Part shown: one piece after another, positions 1 to 8,982 of the stretch
How positions within the stretch are numbered: the stretch's first letter is position 1
Layout: every line of letters starts with the position of its first letter
NCBI GenBank assembly: GCA_026129865.1
Contig: JAHCHG010000017.1
Location: 1 to 39,987 of the forward strand
Length of the DNA stretch: 39,987 nucleotides
Direction: 5' to 3'
From: Pyrinomonadaceae bacterium
GTDB lineage: Bacteria; Acidobacteriota; Blastocatellia; Pyrinomonadales; Pyrinomonadaceae
Made by a program: the position numbers and the translations under genes
The notes under the pieces: generated by a model
Told to the model about the DNA's origin: nothing
What the model saw: only the letters and a program-made list of their open reading frames with translations
Databases searched by the model: none

Positions 1-8
1 ACAAACAA

Positions 9-449
9 ATGGTTAGGACTATTCTAGGAGTTATCGCCGGCTACATCGTGTTTTCGATCACGCTTTTCGTCTTGCTTTCAATTCTTTACATGATCCTTGG
101 AACTTCAGGATCTTTTCGGGCGGGAAATTACGATCTGACAATGGCTTGGCTGCTCGCAAGCGTGGTGATTTTTTTCATCGGCGGCGCGATTGCGGCGGCG
201 GTGTGCGCAATGATCTCAAAAAGCGCAAAAGCCGGACTTTATATGGGCGGAACGATCTTTGTTATCGGGATTCTGGTGGCGATCTTTCAGATCGCGGTCG
301 ATCCCGGCATTGTCCCGCGCGAAGTTGGCGAGTTAGCGCTGATGGACGCGATGAACCGGGCGCACGGACCGCTTTGGTCGCATTTCGTTAACCCGATCGC
401 TGCGTTTACCGGCGCGCTGGTCGGCGGCGGGATGCTGAAAAATAGCTGA
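9..449 (+). CDS. Small integral membrane protein, unknown function
   Basis: The 146-residue product has about four hydrophobic segments, near residues 5-30, 45-68, 77-98 and 125-142, with glycine-rich stretches (GVIAGY near the start, GALVGGGM near the end). It has no signal peptide distinct from its first membrane segment and no catalytic motif that I recognise. The ATG lies only eight bases from the window edge, so a ribosome binding site cannot be judged and an upstream start is not excluded. A hairpin terminator follows 24 bases after the stop, so it probably ends a transcript. Its topology resembles that of the small membrane protein at 943-1305, but no specific homology is claimed. Confidence 0.75.
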   Translation: MVRTILGVIAGYIVFSITLFVLLSILYMILGTSGSFRAGNYDLTMAWLLASVVIFFIGGAIAAAVCAMISKSAKAGLYMGGTIFVIGILVAIFQIAVDPGIVPREVGELALMDAMNRAHGPLWSHFVNPIAAFTGALVGGGMLKNS

Positions 450-472
450 AAACCGATCGCCTTCAACAAACC

Positions 473-507
473 GCAAAAAGCCAGTGCACCCGACGCCGGC
501 TTTTTGC
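473..507 (+). terminator. Intrinsic terminator-like hairpin
   Basis: GCAAAAAGCC at 473-482 pairs perfectly with GGCTTTTTGC at 498-507 across a 15-base loop. The T run lies inside the descending stem. It sits just after the membrane protein gene and before the EVE gene, as expected for a terminator. It is nearly symmetrical and could act on either strand. Confidence 0.65.
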
Positions 508-541
508 AATTGCAGGATTTCAGTGTTAAAAACTAGAAATT

Positions 542-946
542 ATGAACTATTGGCTGATCAAACAAAATCCTGAAAGTTATTCATTTTCCGACTTAAAAAA
601 AGAAAAAAAGACCGATTGGGTCGGCGTCAGAAATTACCAGGCGCGAAACTTTATGCGCGATATGAAAAAAGGCGATCAGGCGCTTTTTTATCATTCGGGC
701 AAAGAAAAAGCGGTTGTCGGAATTGCCGAAATTGAAAAAGAAGCTTTCCCCGACCCGACGGCGAAAGAAGGAGATTGGGTAGCGGTCGTTTTAAAAGCCA
801 AATCTACGTTCAATGAACCGGTTACGCTCGAAAAGATTAAAACGACAAAACCGCTTGAGAATATGCTTTTGTTAAAGCAATCGCGTTTGTCGATAGTGTC
901 GGTCGAGAAAAAAGAATTTGATCAAATAGTTAAGATGGGCAGTTAA
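542..946 (+). CDS. EVE domain protein (PUA-like fold)
   Basis: The 134-residue product is a single EVE domain. It opens with MNYWLIKQNPESYSF and continues with a DWVGVRNYQARNFMRDMKKGDQALFYHSG segment (in pieces: DWVGVRNYQA, then KGDQALFYHS), the family signature. EVE proteins belong to the PUA superfamily and bind modified bases in DNA or RNA, and are often found near restriction or DNA-modification genes. Length matches the usual family size of 130-150 residues. The stop codon overlaps the stop of the convergent gene at 943. The nearest restriction gene is about 27 kb away, so a functional link is not supported here. Confidence 0.9.
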   Translation: MNYWLIKQNPESYSFSDLKKEKKTDWVGVRNYQARNFMRDMKKGDQALFYHSGKEKAVVGIAEIEKEAFPDPTAKEGDWVAVVLKAKSTFNEPVTLEKIKTTKPLENMLLLKQSRLSIVSVEKKEFDQIVKMGS

Positions 947-1305
947 CGATTCAGATATCCGCCGACTATCGTAAACGGCATTATCGCCAGCAAAAATGCG
1001 ACGTTAAAGAAAACCTGCGGCGATCCGACATTGATCAACCCGAAAAACAGCGAGCCAAAAACGATGAGTGCGCCGACGATCCAGGTGGATTTTCGGCTGT
1101 CTCTCGCAATCGCCGCGGTTACGTAGCCGGCGGCGATCGAACAGCCGATGATCAGCAATAATTTAACTGCGAGCTGCGTGTTTGAGGTTCGAAGCGGTTC
1201 TGCAGCTCCGGCGTTCCAAAATCTTTTCAGGATCGAATCGGCACCGGTAAAAATAACGAACCACGCCGCAAATCCGGCAGCCATGCCGGCGATCAATCTT
1301 CCCAT
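943..1305 (-). CDS. Small integral membrane protein, unknown function
   Basis: The 120-residue product has four predicted membrane segments, at roughly residues 5-25, 45-65, 73-92 and 97-117, joined by short polar loops. I see no conserved catalytic motif. It is read in the same direction as the SRPBCC and ATPase genes, with a 24-bp gap from the SRPBCC stop, so it may be the last gene of that operon. Its stop overlaps the stop of the convergent EVE gene by three bases. Function is unknown. Confidence 0.7.
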   Translation of the reverse strand: MGRLIAGMAAGFAAWFVIFTGADSILKRFWNAGAAEPLRTSNTQLAVKLLLIIGCSIAAGYVTAAIARDSRKSTWIVGALIVFGSLFFGLINVGSPQVFFNVAFLLAIMPFTIVGGYLNR

Positions 1306-1329
1306 TTTCGTTTCTCCGGATCAATAAAT

Positions 1330-1821
1330 TCAGTTTTTGTGGTCGTCGGACGGGATAAAAGATTTCCTTCGGACGACCTGCGCATAAAAATTCTGCCTCA
1401 GATCGCCATGTCCTTCAACCACGCGGCGGAGATTGTCGAGGTAAAAATCCCAATCGTTTTGCTGTTTCATCCGCGCATACGCCGCGCTTTCCGTCCAGTT
1501 ATTATGAAGGATCGAGAGAAACGTGCATTGGTTTGTAACTTTTTTCAGCAGAAATTCAACGGTTGATTCGAAAACACCGTCGCTCCATTCGAGCATCAGA
1601 CGGTCGTACGGCTCAAGCCGGAGAATCGTGCCGAACGCGCGGTGATCAAGGTCGTCGCGTTCGGTTGAAATAAACCAGTATGAAAAGCTGCGTTTGTCGG
1701 CATCAAACTCGCAATCGGTGCCAAACCAACGCTCAAGACGTTCGGCTTCAACCAAATGGTCGAAAACATCGGCGATCGGCGCCCTGATAATTCTCTCTAG
1801 TTTGATGACGTCTTCCGGCAT
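1330..1821 (-). CDS. SRPBCC/AHSA1-like protein
   Basis: The 163-residue product has the AHSA1/START-like pattern: an N-terminal strand with RIIRAPIADVFDHL, then ERLERWFG, and a C-terminal helix ending near DNLRRVVEG. These domains form a helix-grip cavity for small hydrophobic ligands or act as Hsp90 co-chaperone-like modules; no ligand can be inferred here. Its ATG directly follows the stop of the ATPase gene (TAAATG), so it is very probably translated from the same mRNA by coupling. Confidence 0.8.
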   Translation of the reverse strand: MPEDVIKLERIIRAPIADVFDHLVEAERLERWFGTDCEFDADKRSFSYWFISTERDDLDHRAFGTILRLEPYDRLMLEWSDGVFESTVEFLLKKVTNQCTFLSILHNNWTESAAYARMKQQNDWDFYLDNLRRVVEGHGDLRQNFYAQVVRRKSFIPSDDHKN

Positions 1822-4149
1822 TTATTGATCGACAGGTTTCCATCCAAGTGCGACAAGCTTTACGTCAATGTCCGATTTTTTGGGAAGAATCTCGACCTTT
1901 TGAACTTCCAGAAGATCGGAATTTTGAAAATCATTTACCTTTTGCTGAATTTCTTCCTCGAGTTCGAGCAGGCGGGCGTCTATTTCCTCGACCGATTGTT
2001 CCGCGGCGGCGGCTTCTTTGCGCTCCTTCATCGTCGTTCCGATCCGAGAAGCGCTGCGCGCAACGCCGCCGAAACTTTTCCGCGATGAAAAGAGCGATCC
2101 CAAAATGCTCGAACCTATCGATATAACCGTGCCCAAAGTATGCGAACTCGCCTGCGACGCCTGCGTTTCCGCCTTTGCAACCGCTCGTTCACGCTGTCGC
2201 GTCAGCTGAACGATCTCCTTTTCGTAATCTTCACGGATCTTTTCAACAAAACGATCGCGGTTTTCGCGAATCTCATGCGACATTCTTATTCGAAACGCCC
2301 GTTCGTCCTCGCCTTCCTGCGAAACGGCGTCAAGCGCGGGACTTTGAAACACTTCCAAAGGCTTATTCTGATAAAGCCACATGACGAAATCCGTCTGCCA
2401 CGATTTTAGTTTCGATGAAGAAATTTCGGTATCAAGCGTTCCGAAAGCCAATCCTTCACGCGGCTGATTTTCAAGCTCGCCGAGCGAATATTCGATCTTT
2501 TCCGATGAATTCCAGTCGACGATCTGCGAAGACAAAGGTGTCGCGTAATTTCTTTCTTTCGTTAAATTGATGCCGAGATTCCGATCTTCGTAAACCACAT
2601 TTGCCGACCCGAGAACAACCGGTTGATAAACCGCGCCGCCGCCGGGAATGAACGATTGCGGAATTTCCGGATTTATCATCGGTCGCGTCGAAACGGCTGC
2701 AACAGGCTCAGCCGCCGCCGTATTATTGGAAGTCTCTGATGCAGCAGTTACAACATTTTCCGGCATCAATTCTTTGAACCGGTTTCGCATGATCGGTCCG
2801 GCTAAATAAGACAGAACCCAGCGCGTGCTGAACAGTACCGGTTTTGAAGCCGAAGCGCTGTGAAGCATAAAGACGCGCTTGCCAAGTCCGGCAAGCTGTT
2901 TACTCAGTTCGTTCTTGTCCGAACCGCTGTTCGCCGTAACTAAACCTTCTAAAACCTTATCTTTATCGCGTTCGGTCTGAAGCCGTCCGATAAACCAGGT
3001 TCCGACATTTCCGAGAGCTTTGTAATCCAGATCGCCCGGATTCTGCGTCGCCAGCAGAAGCCCGATTCCGAAAGCGCGCGCCTGCTTTAACAATGTCAAA
3101 AACAGCTTTTTCGACGGCGGATTTGCCACCGGCGGCAGATATCCGAATATTTCGTCCATGTAAAGAATTGCACGAAGACTCGACGTTCCCGACTGCTGCC
3201 GCATCCACGAAACCATTTCGTTGAGCAGCAGCGTTACAAAAAACATCCGCTCCTTATCGCCTAAATGTGCGATCGAAATTACGGAAAGCCGCGGTTTGCC
3301 GTTTTTGCCGTAAAGAAGTCTGTCAATATTCAGGCTTTCTCCCTTTGTCCAAACCGAAAATTGCGGAGACGCGAGTAAATTGTTTAGCTTTGTCGCCAGC
3401 TCGAACCGCTCTTTTTTCGGGTAATAAGATTCTAGATCGAAAACACCGATTCGTTCGATCGGAGGATCCTGCAGCGCAAGGATCAACGTGTCGAGCGCGA
3501 CGTTTTTTCCCGCGAGCCATTCGTTTTGGATGATTGTTGAAATTAGAATATGTTCGCGGCTAGTCAGCGGATCGGCTTCGATATCAAGAAGCCCGAGAAG
3601 ACCGCTGACCAGCGTCGAAACGCGTTCGCCGAGCAGTTCTTCATCGTCTATACTCGCCGGTTTATCGAACGATTTCAGTATCGATATCGGAATTGCGGCG
3701 CTGCTTCCCGGAGTGAAAAGAACTCTTTCAGCAGCATTTTCGAACATCCGAATGCGTTCCGGCGACTGCCCCCATTCCGCGAGTCCGTTTCGCCATTTAT
3801 CCGCTTCAGCCTGTGCAAAATCGCTGACGGACATGTTCTTTTGCGAAGCTTCATCCGGATTTACCCACGGTTCGAATTCTTCTTTTGTCAGATTCGGAAA
3901 CGTTAGAAACAGGTTCGTCAGATCGCCTTTCGGATCGATGATGATCGCCGGAATATTGTCGATCGCTGCTTCTTCAAGTGCGGCAACACAAAGCCCGGTC
4001 TTTCCCGAACCGGTCATGCCGATGCAAACTCCGTGAGTTACCAGATTTTTCGATTCATAAAGCAAAAGATCGTCCTGGAGTTTTGCCGTTTCAGCATCGT
4101 AATGCTTCCCAAGATAAAATAGTCCGAGTTTTTCAAAGGCATCTGTCAT
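1822..4149 (-). CDS. HerA/VirB4-like (DUF87-type) ATPase
   Basis: The 775-residue product is a RecA-fold motor of the HerA-FtsK superfamily. A Walker A, GMTGSGKT, lies at residues 44-51, DPKGDL at 72-77, a Walker B, AILYMDEIFG, at 327-336, and the sensor-like ATQNPGDLD at 367-375. About residues 480-580 look like a linker; about 610-745 is highly charged and likely coiled coil, interrupted by a hydrophobic glycine-serine stretch. HerA proteins move DNA and usually pair with NurA, but no NurA-like nuclease is next door; the downstream partner is an SRPBCC protein. The actual substrate is unknown. Start chosen at the first ATG; the gene ends in TAA directly followed by the SRPBCC ATG. Confidence 0.85.
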   Translation of the reverse strand: MTDAFEKLGLFYLGKHYDAETAKLQDDLLLYESKNLVTHGVCIGMTGSGKTGLCVAALEEAAIDNIPAIIIDPKGDLTNLFLTFPNLTKEEFEPWVNPDEASQKNMSVSDFAQAEADKWRNGLAEWGQSPERIRMFENAAERVLFTPGSSAAIPISILKSFDKPASIDDEELLGERVSTLVSGLLGLLDIEADPLTSREHILISTIIQNEWLAGKNVALDTLILALQDPPIERIGVFDLESYYPKKERFELATKLNNLLASPQFSVWTKGESLNIDRLLYGKNGKPRLSVISIAHLGDKERMFFVTLLLNEMVSWMRQQSGTSSLRAILYMDEIFGYLPPVANPPSKKLFLTLLKQARAFGIGLLLATQNPGDLDYKALGNVGTWFIGRLQTERDKDKVLEGLVTANSGSDKNELSKQLAGLGKRVFMLHSASASKPVLFSTRWVLSYLAGPIMRNRFKELMPENVVTAASETSNNTAAAEPVAAVSTRPMINPEIPQSFIPGGGAVYQPVVLGSANVVYEDRNLGINLTKERNYATPLSSQIVDWNSSEKIEYSLGELENQPREGLAFGTLDTEISSSKLKSWQTDFVMWLYQNKPLEVFQSPALDAVSQEGEDERAFRIRMSHEIRENRDRFVEKIREDYEKEIVQLTRQRERAVAKAETQASQASSHTLGTVISIGSSILGSLFSSRKSFGGVARSASRIGTTMKERKEAAAAEQSVEEIDARLLELEEEIQQKVNDFQNSDLLEVQKVEILPKKSDIDVKLVALGWKPVDQ

Positions 4150-4624
4150 AAATTGAATTGGTTTTAAAAAGTTTAGGTTCTCTCAGGAAAATCCTCACGA
4201 ATCGATCGCATCATGCGCGGAAATTTTTATGCGAAAGTTCGCCTCTTCTGTCGGTCAAATGTTTTGTTGAATGCAATGAAATTATACCGATAAACCGCGT
4301 TTGTGCAAGTAATTTACCGAACTGCCGTTACTTGAAATCCACAAGTGGAAATCCGTGATCGACCGGATCCAGCTCAGGTTTAGCAGCGGTTTCGGAAGTT
4401 TGGTTCATTGTTATGCCGACTGGTTTTGCACAGATGTTTTCCACAGCATTTTAGCTGTTTTTACAATCGCTGCGTCGGGTGCGAAGGGTTCGAATTCATC
4501 TTTAGTCGGTTCGTTACTGAATAGATCTGCCAATGCGTTGATTTTTCAAGGTTTCTGTTTTACTCTTTGCGTGATAAAAAATCCGAAACAACACTTTCCC
4601 AGTTTTCCTTAAATTTCCGGTGTA
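4150..4624. other. Intergenic region without a supported gene
   Basis: This 475-bp gap separates the ATPase gene (minus) from the gene at 4625 (plus), so it should hold divergent promoters. Two short open frames, at 4158-4358 and 4355-4612, have unconvincing composition and no family resemblance. I see no RNA gene or strong palindrome. Confidence 0.5.
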
Positions 4625-5464
4625 ATGGATCGAACTTTTTCCAACAACCAGGGCAGTTTGGCATTTGAAGTTTTGCCTGAAAGCTTTGATCTTGCGGGGT
4701 TTTTGTCCGACCTTTTTGGACTTGAACCGGTTGCTGCCTATCCGCTCGGGTCGTGGTTTGACCTTGTTTCCGCAATGCTTGAGTCGTTTGACGCACCGGC
4801 GGTTTCAGCGCTTTTGACCTTTTATGACCTGCGACGCCAGGAAATAAATAATGTTCCGGGCAGAAAGCGGTTTCTTTATCATTTTTACGCTCGCTGCCGC
4901 GCCACCCGTGAATTTGCGCAGCTTGAAGCTTTGATCTCGGAATATGAAGCGAAGAGTTTTTGCATCTTTTCGGATCAGGTTTGCGAAAAATGCGGGCGCG
5001 ACGCGGGAAGAGTTTTTGATTCTAACCCGCTTTGTTTCGGCAAATTCGTAACGCCGGTTCGTGAGAAGAATTCGCGCGAACAAACGTCTTCAACAATCGG
5101 AAAACAGGGCGATGATTCTGACGATTTCGCGCGCGAGATAAGTCTTCAGCTCGGTCAGGATTTCTCGCCCGGCGAGATCAAAGGTTTCCGTTACGATTTT
5201 TTGCTCGGCGATGCGCCGGCATTTATCTGGCGTTTTCGCGATTTTGAAATGGAAAAGGAGGTTTTCCTTGATCTTCTTGAGCGAGCGGCAAAATCCGGTA
5301 TTTCAATGCTTTACGTCGTTGCTTATGCAAATTTGGTAAGTAAAATTCCGGTTTCGATGGTCGGATGCATTCCTTATGTGCTGCTGCCGCTGGCTGCCGA
5401 AGATGAAAAGGTGCAGGTTTTTGATTACAGCACCGGCGAAAACAGTTTTGGAAAATTAAATTAG
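4625..5464 (+). CDS. Unrecognised protein with a Cys cluster
   Basis: I do not recognise this 279-residue protein. It appears soluble, with a first half rich in helices and aromatic residues (LSDLFGLEP; FLYHFYARCRATREF) and a central segment CEKCGRDAG followed by further cysteines, which could bind zinc. Residues around 150-172 are acidic and serine-rich and look like a linker, before a second domain with the pattern DAPAFIWRFRDFEMEKEVFLDL. The likely partner is the coiled-coil gene eight bases downstream. Both point head-on toward dnaE2. No clear Shine-Dalgarno precedes the ATG, so the start is uncertain. Confidence 0.65.
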   Translation: MDRTFSNNQGSLAFEVLPESFDLAGFLSDLFGLEPVAAYPLGSWFDLVSAMLESFDAPAVSALLTFYDLRRQEINNVPGRKRFLYHFYARCRATREFAQLEALISEYEAKSFCIFSDQVCEKCGRDAGRVFDSNPLCFGKFVTPVREKNSREQTSSTIGKQGDDSDDFAREISLQLGQDFSPGEIKGFRYDFLLGDAPAFIWRFRDFEMEKEVFLDLLERAAKSGISMLYVVAYANLVSKIPVSMVGCIPYVLLPLAAEDEKVQVFDYSTGENSFGKLN

Positions 5465-5472
5465 GTGAGAAT

Positions 5473-5778
5473 ATGGATAATCACTTCGGTTCGACCGGTT
5501 TTCAAAAATTTGGGCATCTTGAAGATAAGATCAAACGAACTACGATTCTTTGTGATGAACTCGAAAACGAGCTTGCCCTGATCCGCGGCGCACACGACGA
5601 ACTTACGAACCGGCGCAATTCGCTGATGCGCGAAACGACCATTCTTGAACATAAATGCACACTGCTCGAAGATTCTAATGCGGTGACGTTTGCCAAAGCG
5701 TCCGAGATTCTGTCGCGGCTCGACGATTTTATCGAGCTTTTTAGTGAAAATCGTGCGATTGCGCGTAAAGCGTCATAA
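5473..5778 (+). CDS. Small coiled-coil protein, unknown function
   Basis: The 101-residue product is almost entirely heptad-like from about residue 15 to 90 (KIKRTTILCDELENELALI; LTNRRNSLMRETTILEHKC; LLEDSNAV), which predicts a coiled coil or helical hairpin. It begins eight bases after the preceding gene's stop, with GGTGAG upstream of the ATG, so the two are probably one operon. Its 3' end overlaps the 3' end of the convergent dnaE2 gene by 38 bp. No family assignment is possible. Confidence 0.65.
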   Translation: MDNHFGSTGFQKFGHLEDKIKRTTILCDELENELALIRGAHDELTNRRNSLMRETTILEHKCTLLEDSNAVTFAKASEILSRLDDFIELFSENRAIARKAS

Positions 5779-8700
5779 ACGACAGTTTTTCAAAATACAA
5801 ACCCTTTATCAGCGTTGAATCTCCGTTGTTTTCGATCTGACCTTTTATCAATAAATAAGGACTTTCAATTATCGTTTTCCGGTATTTATCGAACATATCC
5901 GGCAAAACCAGAAAATTCGATATTCCCGTTTCGTCTTCCATGCTGATAAACAAAACGCCTTTCGCCGTTCCCGGACGCTGGCGGCAGATGACCCCGCCGG
6001 CGACCATTACGACCGATTTCGGTTTGACGGTTTTCACCGCTTCCGCACTTAATATCCCTTTTCTATTCATCGTTTCGCGGATCAGCGCCATCGGATGGCG
6101 GCTTAAGGTCATTCCCGTTACTTGAAAATCAGCCTGCAGATCTTCGATCTCGGACATCAGCGGCAGCGGGTTTTTCTCCCGCTTTTGCATTGTATTCTTA
6201 AACAATGGTCCGACCGGCTGGATCTCTTTTTCAGCCGTCCAAAGATTAAATCTGCGGTCGGTTTTTTCGCCCGAAAAATTCAAAGCGCCGCTCATTGAAA
6301 GCCTTCTGATCTCAGTCTTGTTTATCTCCGGAACGCGGCTTAGAAGATCGCCGATGTTTTTGAATTTACCGTTCTTTTCACGTTCTTCGACGATCTTCAG
6401 CGCGGTCAATTTCCGCAAACCTTTTACATAAAGCAGCCCGATGCGGATCGCCGGATTTTTTTCCTCGCCTTCGAGCGTGCAGAGATGATCGGAATACTGA
6501 ATATCGATCGGGCGAAATTCCTGCCCGTGGCGTTCGGCGTCTTTTACCAGGGTTGCCGGCGCATAAAAGCCCATCGGCTGATTATTGAGCAAACCGCAGG
6601 TAAACGCGGCGAGATAATGAACTTTTAAATACGCGCTCGCATATGTGATCAAGGCAAAGCTTGCCGCGTGCGATTCGGGAAAACCGTAAATGGCGAATGA
6701 GTTGACCGCTTTTGCGATCTTTTCCTGCGTCGCTTTGTTGATTCCCTTGCGCTCCATTCCGTCGATAAGGCGTTTCGTTATCTCGGGAACTCGCTTGTCC
6801 GCGCGTTTGAAACCGAACGCCCGGCGCAGCTCTTCCGCTTCGCCGCCGGTGAAATCCGATGCGATCATTGCTATCTGAAGAAGCTGTTCCTGAAAAAGCG
6901 GCACGCCGAGCGTTCTCTCCAAAACAGGTTTCAGCAGCGGATCCATATAATCGACATTTTCTTTCCCGGTTCGCCGTCTGATATACGGTCCCAACATTTG
7001 CCCGACGATCGGTCCCGGGCGAATGATCGCCACCTGAACGACCAGATCGTAAAATTTCTGCGGCAGAGTTTTCGGCAAAGAGCTCATCTGTGCGCGGCTT
7101 TCAACCTGAAACATTCCGACCGTGTCTGCTTTTTGCAGAGTTTCATAAACCAGCGGATCGTCCTTTGGAAGCCGGGCAAGATCGACCTCTTTTTTGTAAT
7201 GCGTCGAGATCAAATTGATCGTATCGCGCACGGCGGAAAGCATGCCGAGCCCCAAAAGATCGACCTTGATAATGCCGACATGCGCGCAATCGTCCTTGTC
7301 CCATTGAATGACGACGCGGTCTTCCATCGAAGCCGGTTCGAGCGGAACGACATGGTCTAGCCGACCCTTAAAAACGACCATTCCGCCCGAATGCTGACCT
7401 AAATGCCGGGGAAAATCCTGAATCCGCGCGACCAGATTTGCGAAAAGCACGACATCGTTTGTCAGTTCAAGCGACGTATTTTCCTTTATCCGCGCCAGAA
7501 ATTCGCCTTTTTGATCTGAATTAAAATGCGAAGCCAGCTTTGAGATCTTGGCGATCTCGATTTCGGGCAATCCAAAAACTTTTCCGATCTCGCGGATCGC
7601 GGATTTCTGCCGGTAAGTGATGACATTTGCCGTCATCGCCGCGCCGCGTGCGCCGTACTTTTGATAAAGATATTGAATGACAAGCTCGCGGTCGGGTCCG
7701 CTCGGCAGATCGAGATCGATGTCCGGACATTCCTGTCTTTGTTCGGAGATAAATCTTTCAAAAAGCAGATTGCTCGTCGCCGGATCGACCGCCGTAATGC
7801 CGAGACAATAGCAAACCGCGCTGTTCGCCGCCGAACCGCGTCCCTGCACCAGAATATCGTGCCGCCGGCAAAAATCGACGATGTCCCAAACGACGAGAAA
7901 ATATCCGCAAAGATCGAGTTTTTCTATCAGATCGAGCTCTTTATTGACCTGGTCGCGAACCTTTTGCGGAACATGCATGCCGTATCTTTCAAACGTTCCT
8001 TTGCGCGTAATTCGCCTTAAGAAACCGATCATTGTTTCGCCCGGCGGCACGTCGTAATCGGGAAATTTATAATCGATCTTTGCCATTGAAAAATCGACCA
8101 TTTCAGCAATTTCAAAACTATTTTCGACCGCATGCGGATGATCTGCGAAAAGCCGGAGCATCTGTTTTTCCGTCTTCAGATACCGCTCGGCGTTTGCCGA
8201 AAGCAGGCGACCGGCTTGTTTTATCGTCGTTTTTTCACGAATGCAGTTGAAAACGTCCGAGATCTCGCGATCGCTTTTGTCGGCATAAAGTACACCGTTG
8301 GTCGCGACAAGCGGCAGGTTATTTTCGCCGGAAAGATCTATCAGACGTTTGTTTACAAACTCTTCGTCGCGCAAGAGATGCCTTTGAATTTCAATGCAAA
8401 AACGGTCTTTGTAAATATTTTTAAGACGTTCGACATAATGTTTATGCGGCGCGCCGGTTCTTACAGCAGTTGGCAGAAAACCGTCAAAGCTTCCGCCGGA
8501 AAGACAGATAAGGTCTTTTGAAAATTTTTCCAGATCGTCAAAAGTGGTGTGATGTTCGCCTTTTTTTGCGCGGAGTTTCGTTTCGGTAAGCAGCCGGCAG
8601 AGATTTTGATAGCCTTTTAGAGACGTCGGTATCAGCGGCAAAACGCCGCCGTCAAACATCGTAACTTCCGCGCCGACAATGGCTTTCACGCCTTGTTTTT

Positions 8701-8860
8701 CGGCTTCGCGATGAAAACGCACCGCGCCGGAAAGCGTGTCGCGATCGATCTGTGCTATCGCCGGCATGTTTTGCGCAGCGGCGCTTTTCACGATCTCCTC
8801 AGGCAAAGACCCGCCCCGCAAAAAACTGAACGCCGACGATGTATGAAGTTCGGTAAACAT
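5741..8860 (-). CDS. dnaE2: Error-prone DNA polymerase III alpha subunit DnaE2
   Basis: The 1039-residue product is a C-family polymerase of the DnaE2/ImuC type, the translesion polymerase of the ImuA-ImuB-DnaE2 mutasome. It opens with a PHP domain (TELHTSSAFSFLRGGS at 3-18; the second histidine of the usual HxH pair is replaced by Ser). The palm contains LVQGRGSAANSAVCYCLGI at 337-355, the catalytic PDIDLD at 379-384, and a third acidic residue in KVDLLGLGML (Asp534). A helix-hairpin-helix region and an OB-fold domain (about 940-1025) follow. Length matches DnaE2 and is shorter than replicative DnaE. It is the last gene of the lexA-imuA-imuB-dnaE2 array and is expected to be induced by DNA damage. 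A palindromic repeat separates it from imuB, so it may depend on read-through. Confidence 0.95.
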   Translation of the reverse strand: MFTELHTSSAFSFLRGGSLPEEIVKSAAAQNMPAIAQIDRDTLSGAVRFHREAEKQGVKAIVGAEVTMFDGGVLPLIPTSLKGYQNLCRLLTETKLRAKKGEHHTTFDDLEKFSKDLICLSGGSFDGFLPTAVRTGAPHKHYVERLKNIYKDRFCIEIQRHLLRDEEFVNKRLIDLSGENNLPLVATNGVLYADKSDREISDVFNCIREKTTIKQAGRLLSANAERYLKTEKQMLRLFADHPHAVENSFEIAEMVDFSMAKIDYKFPDYDVPPGETMIGFLRRITRKGTFERYGMHVPQKVRDQVNKELDLIEKLDLCGYFLVVWDIVDFCRRHDILVQGRGSAANSAVCYCLGITAVDPATSNLLFERFISEQRQECPDIDLDLPSGPDRELVIQYLYQKYGARGAAMTANVITYRQKSAIREIGKVFGLPEIEIAKISKLASHFNSDQKGEFLARIKENTSLELTNDVVLFANLVARIQDFPRHLGQHSGGMVVFKGRLDHVVPLEPASMEDRVVIQWDKDDCAHVGIIKVDLLGLGMLSAVRDTINLISTHYKKEVDLARLPKDDPLVYETLQKADTVGMFQVESRAQMSSLPKTLPQKFYDLVVQVAIIRPGPIVGQMLGPYIRRRTGKENVDYMDPLLKPVLERTLGVPLFQEQLLQIAMIASDFTGGEAEELRRAFGFKRADKRVPEITKRLIDGMERKGINKATQEKIAKAVNSFAIYGFPESHAASFALITYASAYLKVHYLAAFTCGLLNNQPMGFYAPATLVKDAERHGQEFRPIDIQYSDHLCTLEGEEKNPAIRIGLLYVKGLRKLTALKIVEEREKNGKFKNIGDLLSRVPEINKTEIRRLSMSGALNFSGEKTDRRFNLWTAEKEIQPVGPLFKNTMQKREKNPLPLMSEIEDLQADFQVTGMTLSRHPMALIRETMNRKGILSAEAVKTVKPKSVVMVAGGVICRQRPGTAKGVLFISMEDETGISNFLVLPDMFDKYRKTIIESPYLLIKGQIENNGDSTLIKGLYFEKLSFMTLYAQSHDFH

Positions 8861-8867
8861 CTTAATC

Positions 8868-8978
8868 GGGAGCGCAGGCTGCCAGCCTGCATGAGCGCGA
8901 CAGCGCGAAAACAGGATTCATATCTAAATCGCTTACGCTTTTTTCAAAAGCGTCGCAGGCTGGCAGCGCGGCGCTCCC
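8868..8978. repeat. REP-like inverted repeat between imuB and dnaE2
   Basis: GGGAGCGC followed by GCTGCCAGCCTGC at 8868-8890 is matched in inverted orientation at 8955-8978 (GCAGGCTGGCAGC, then GCGCTCCC). Each arm is itself partly palindromic around GGCTGCCAGCC. The element fills the whole imuB-dnaE2 gap, stopping five bases short of the imuB stop and seven bases from the dnaE2 ATG. It could form a large hairpin in the mRNA. Confidence 0.8.
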
Positions 8979-8982
8979 GTTT

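Noticed and set aside
1822..4149. HerA-NurA system
   Set aside because: No NurA-like nuclease lies nearby; the only coupled gene is SRPBCC-like.
4158..4612. Two short open frames in the gap before 4625
   Set aside because: No family resemblance, poor ribosome binding sites and composition unlike neighbouring genes; they probably arise by chance in a divergent promoter region.
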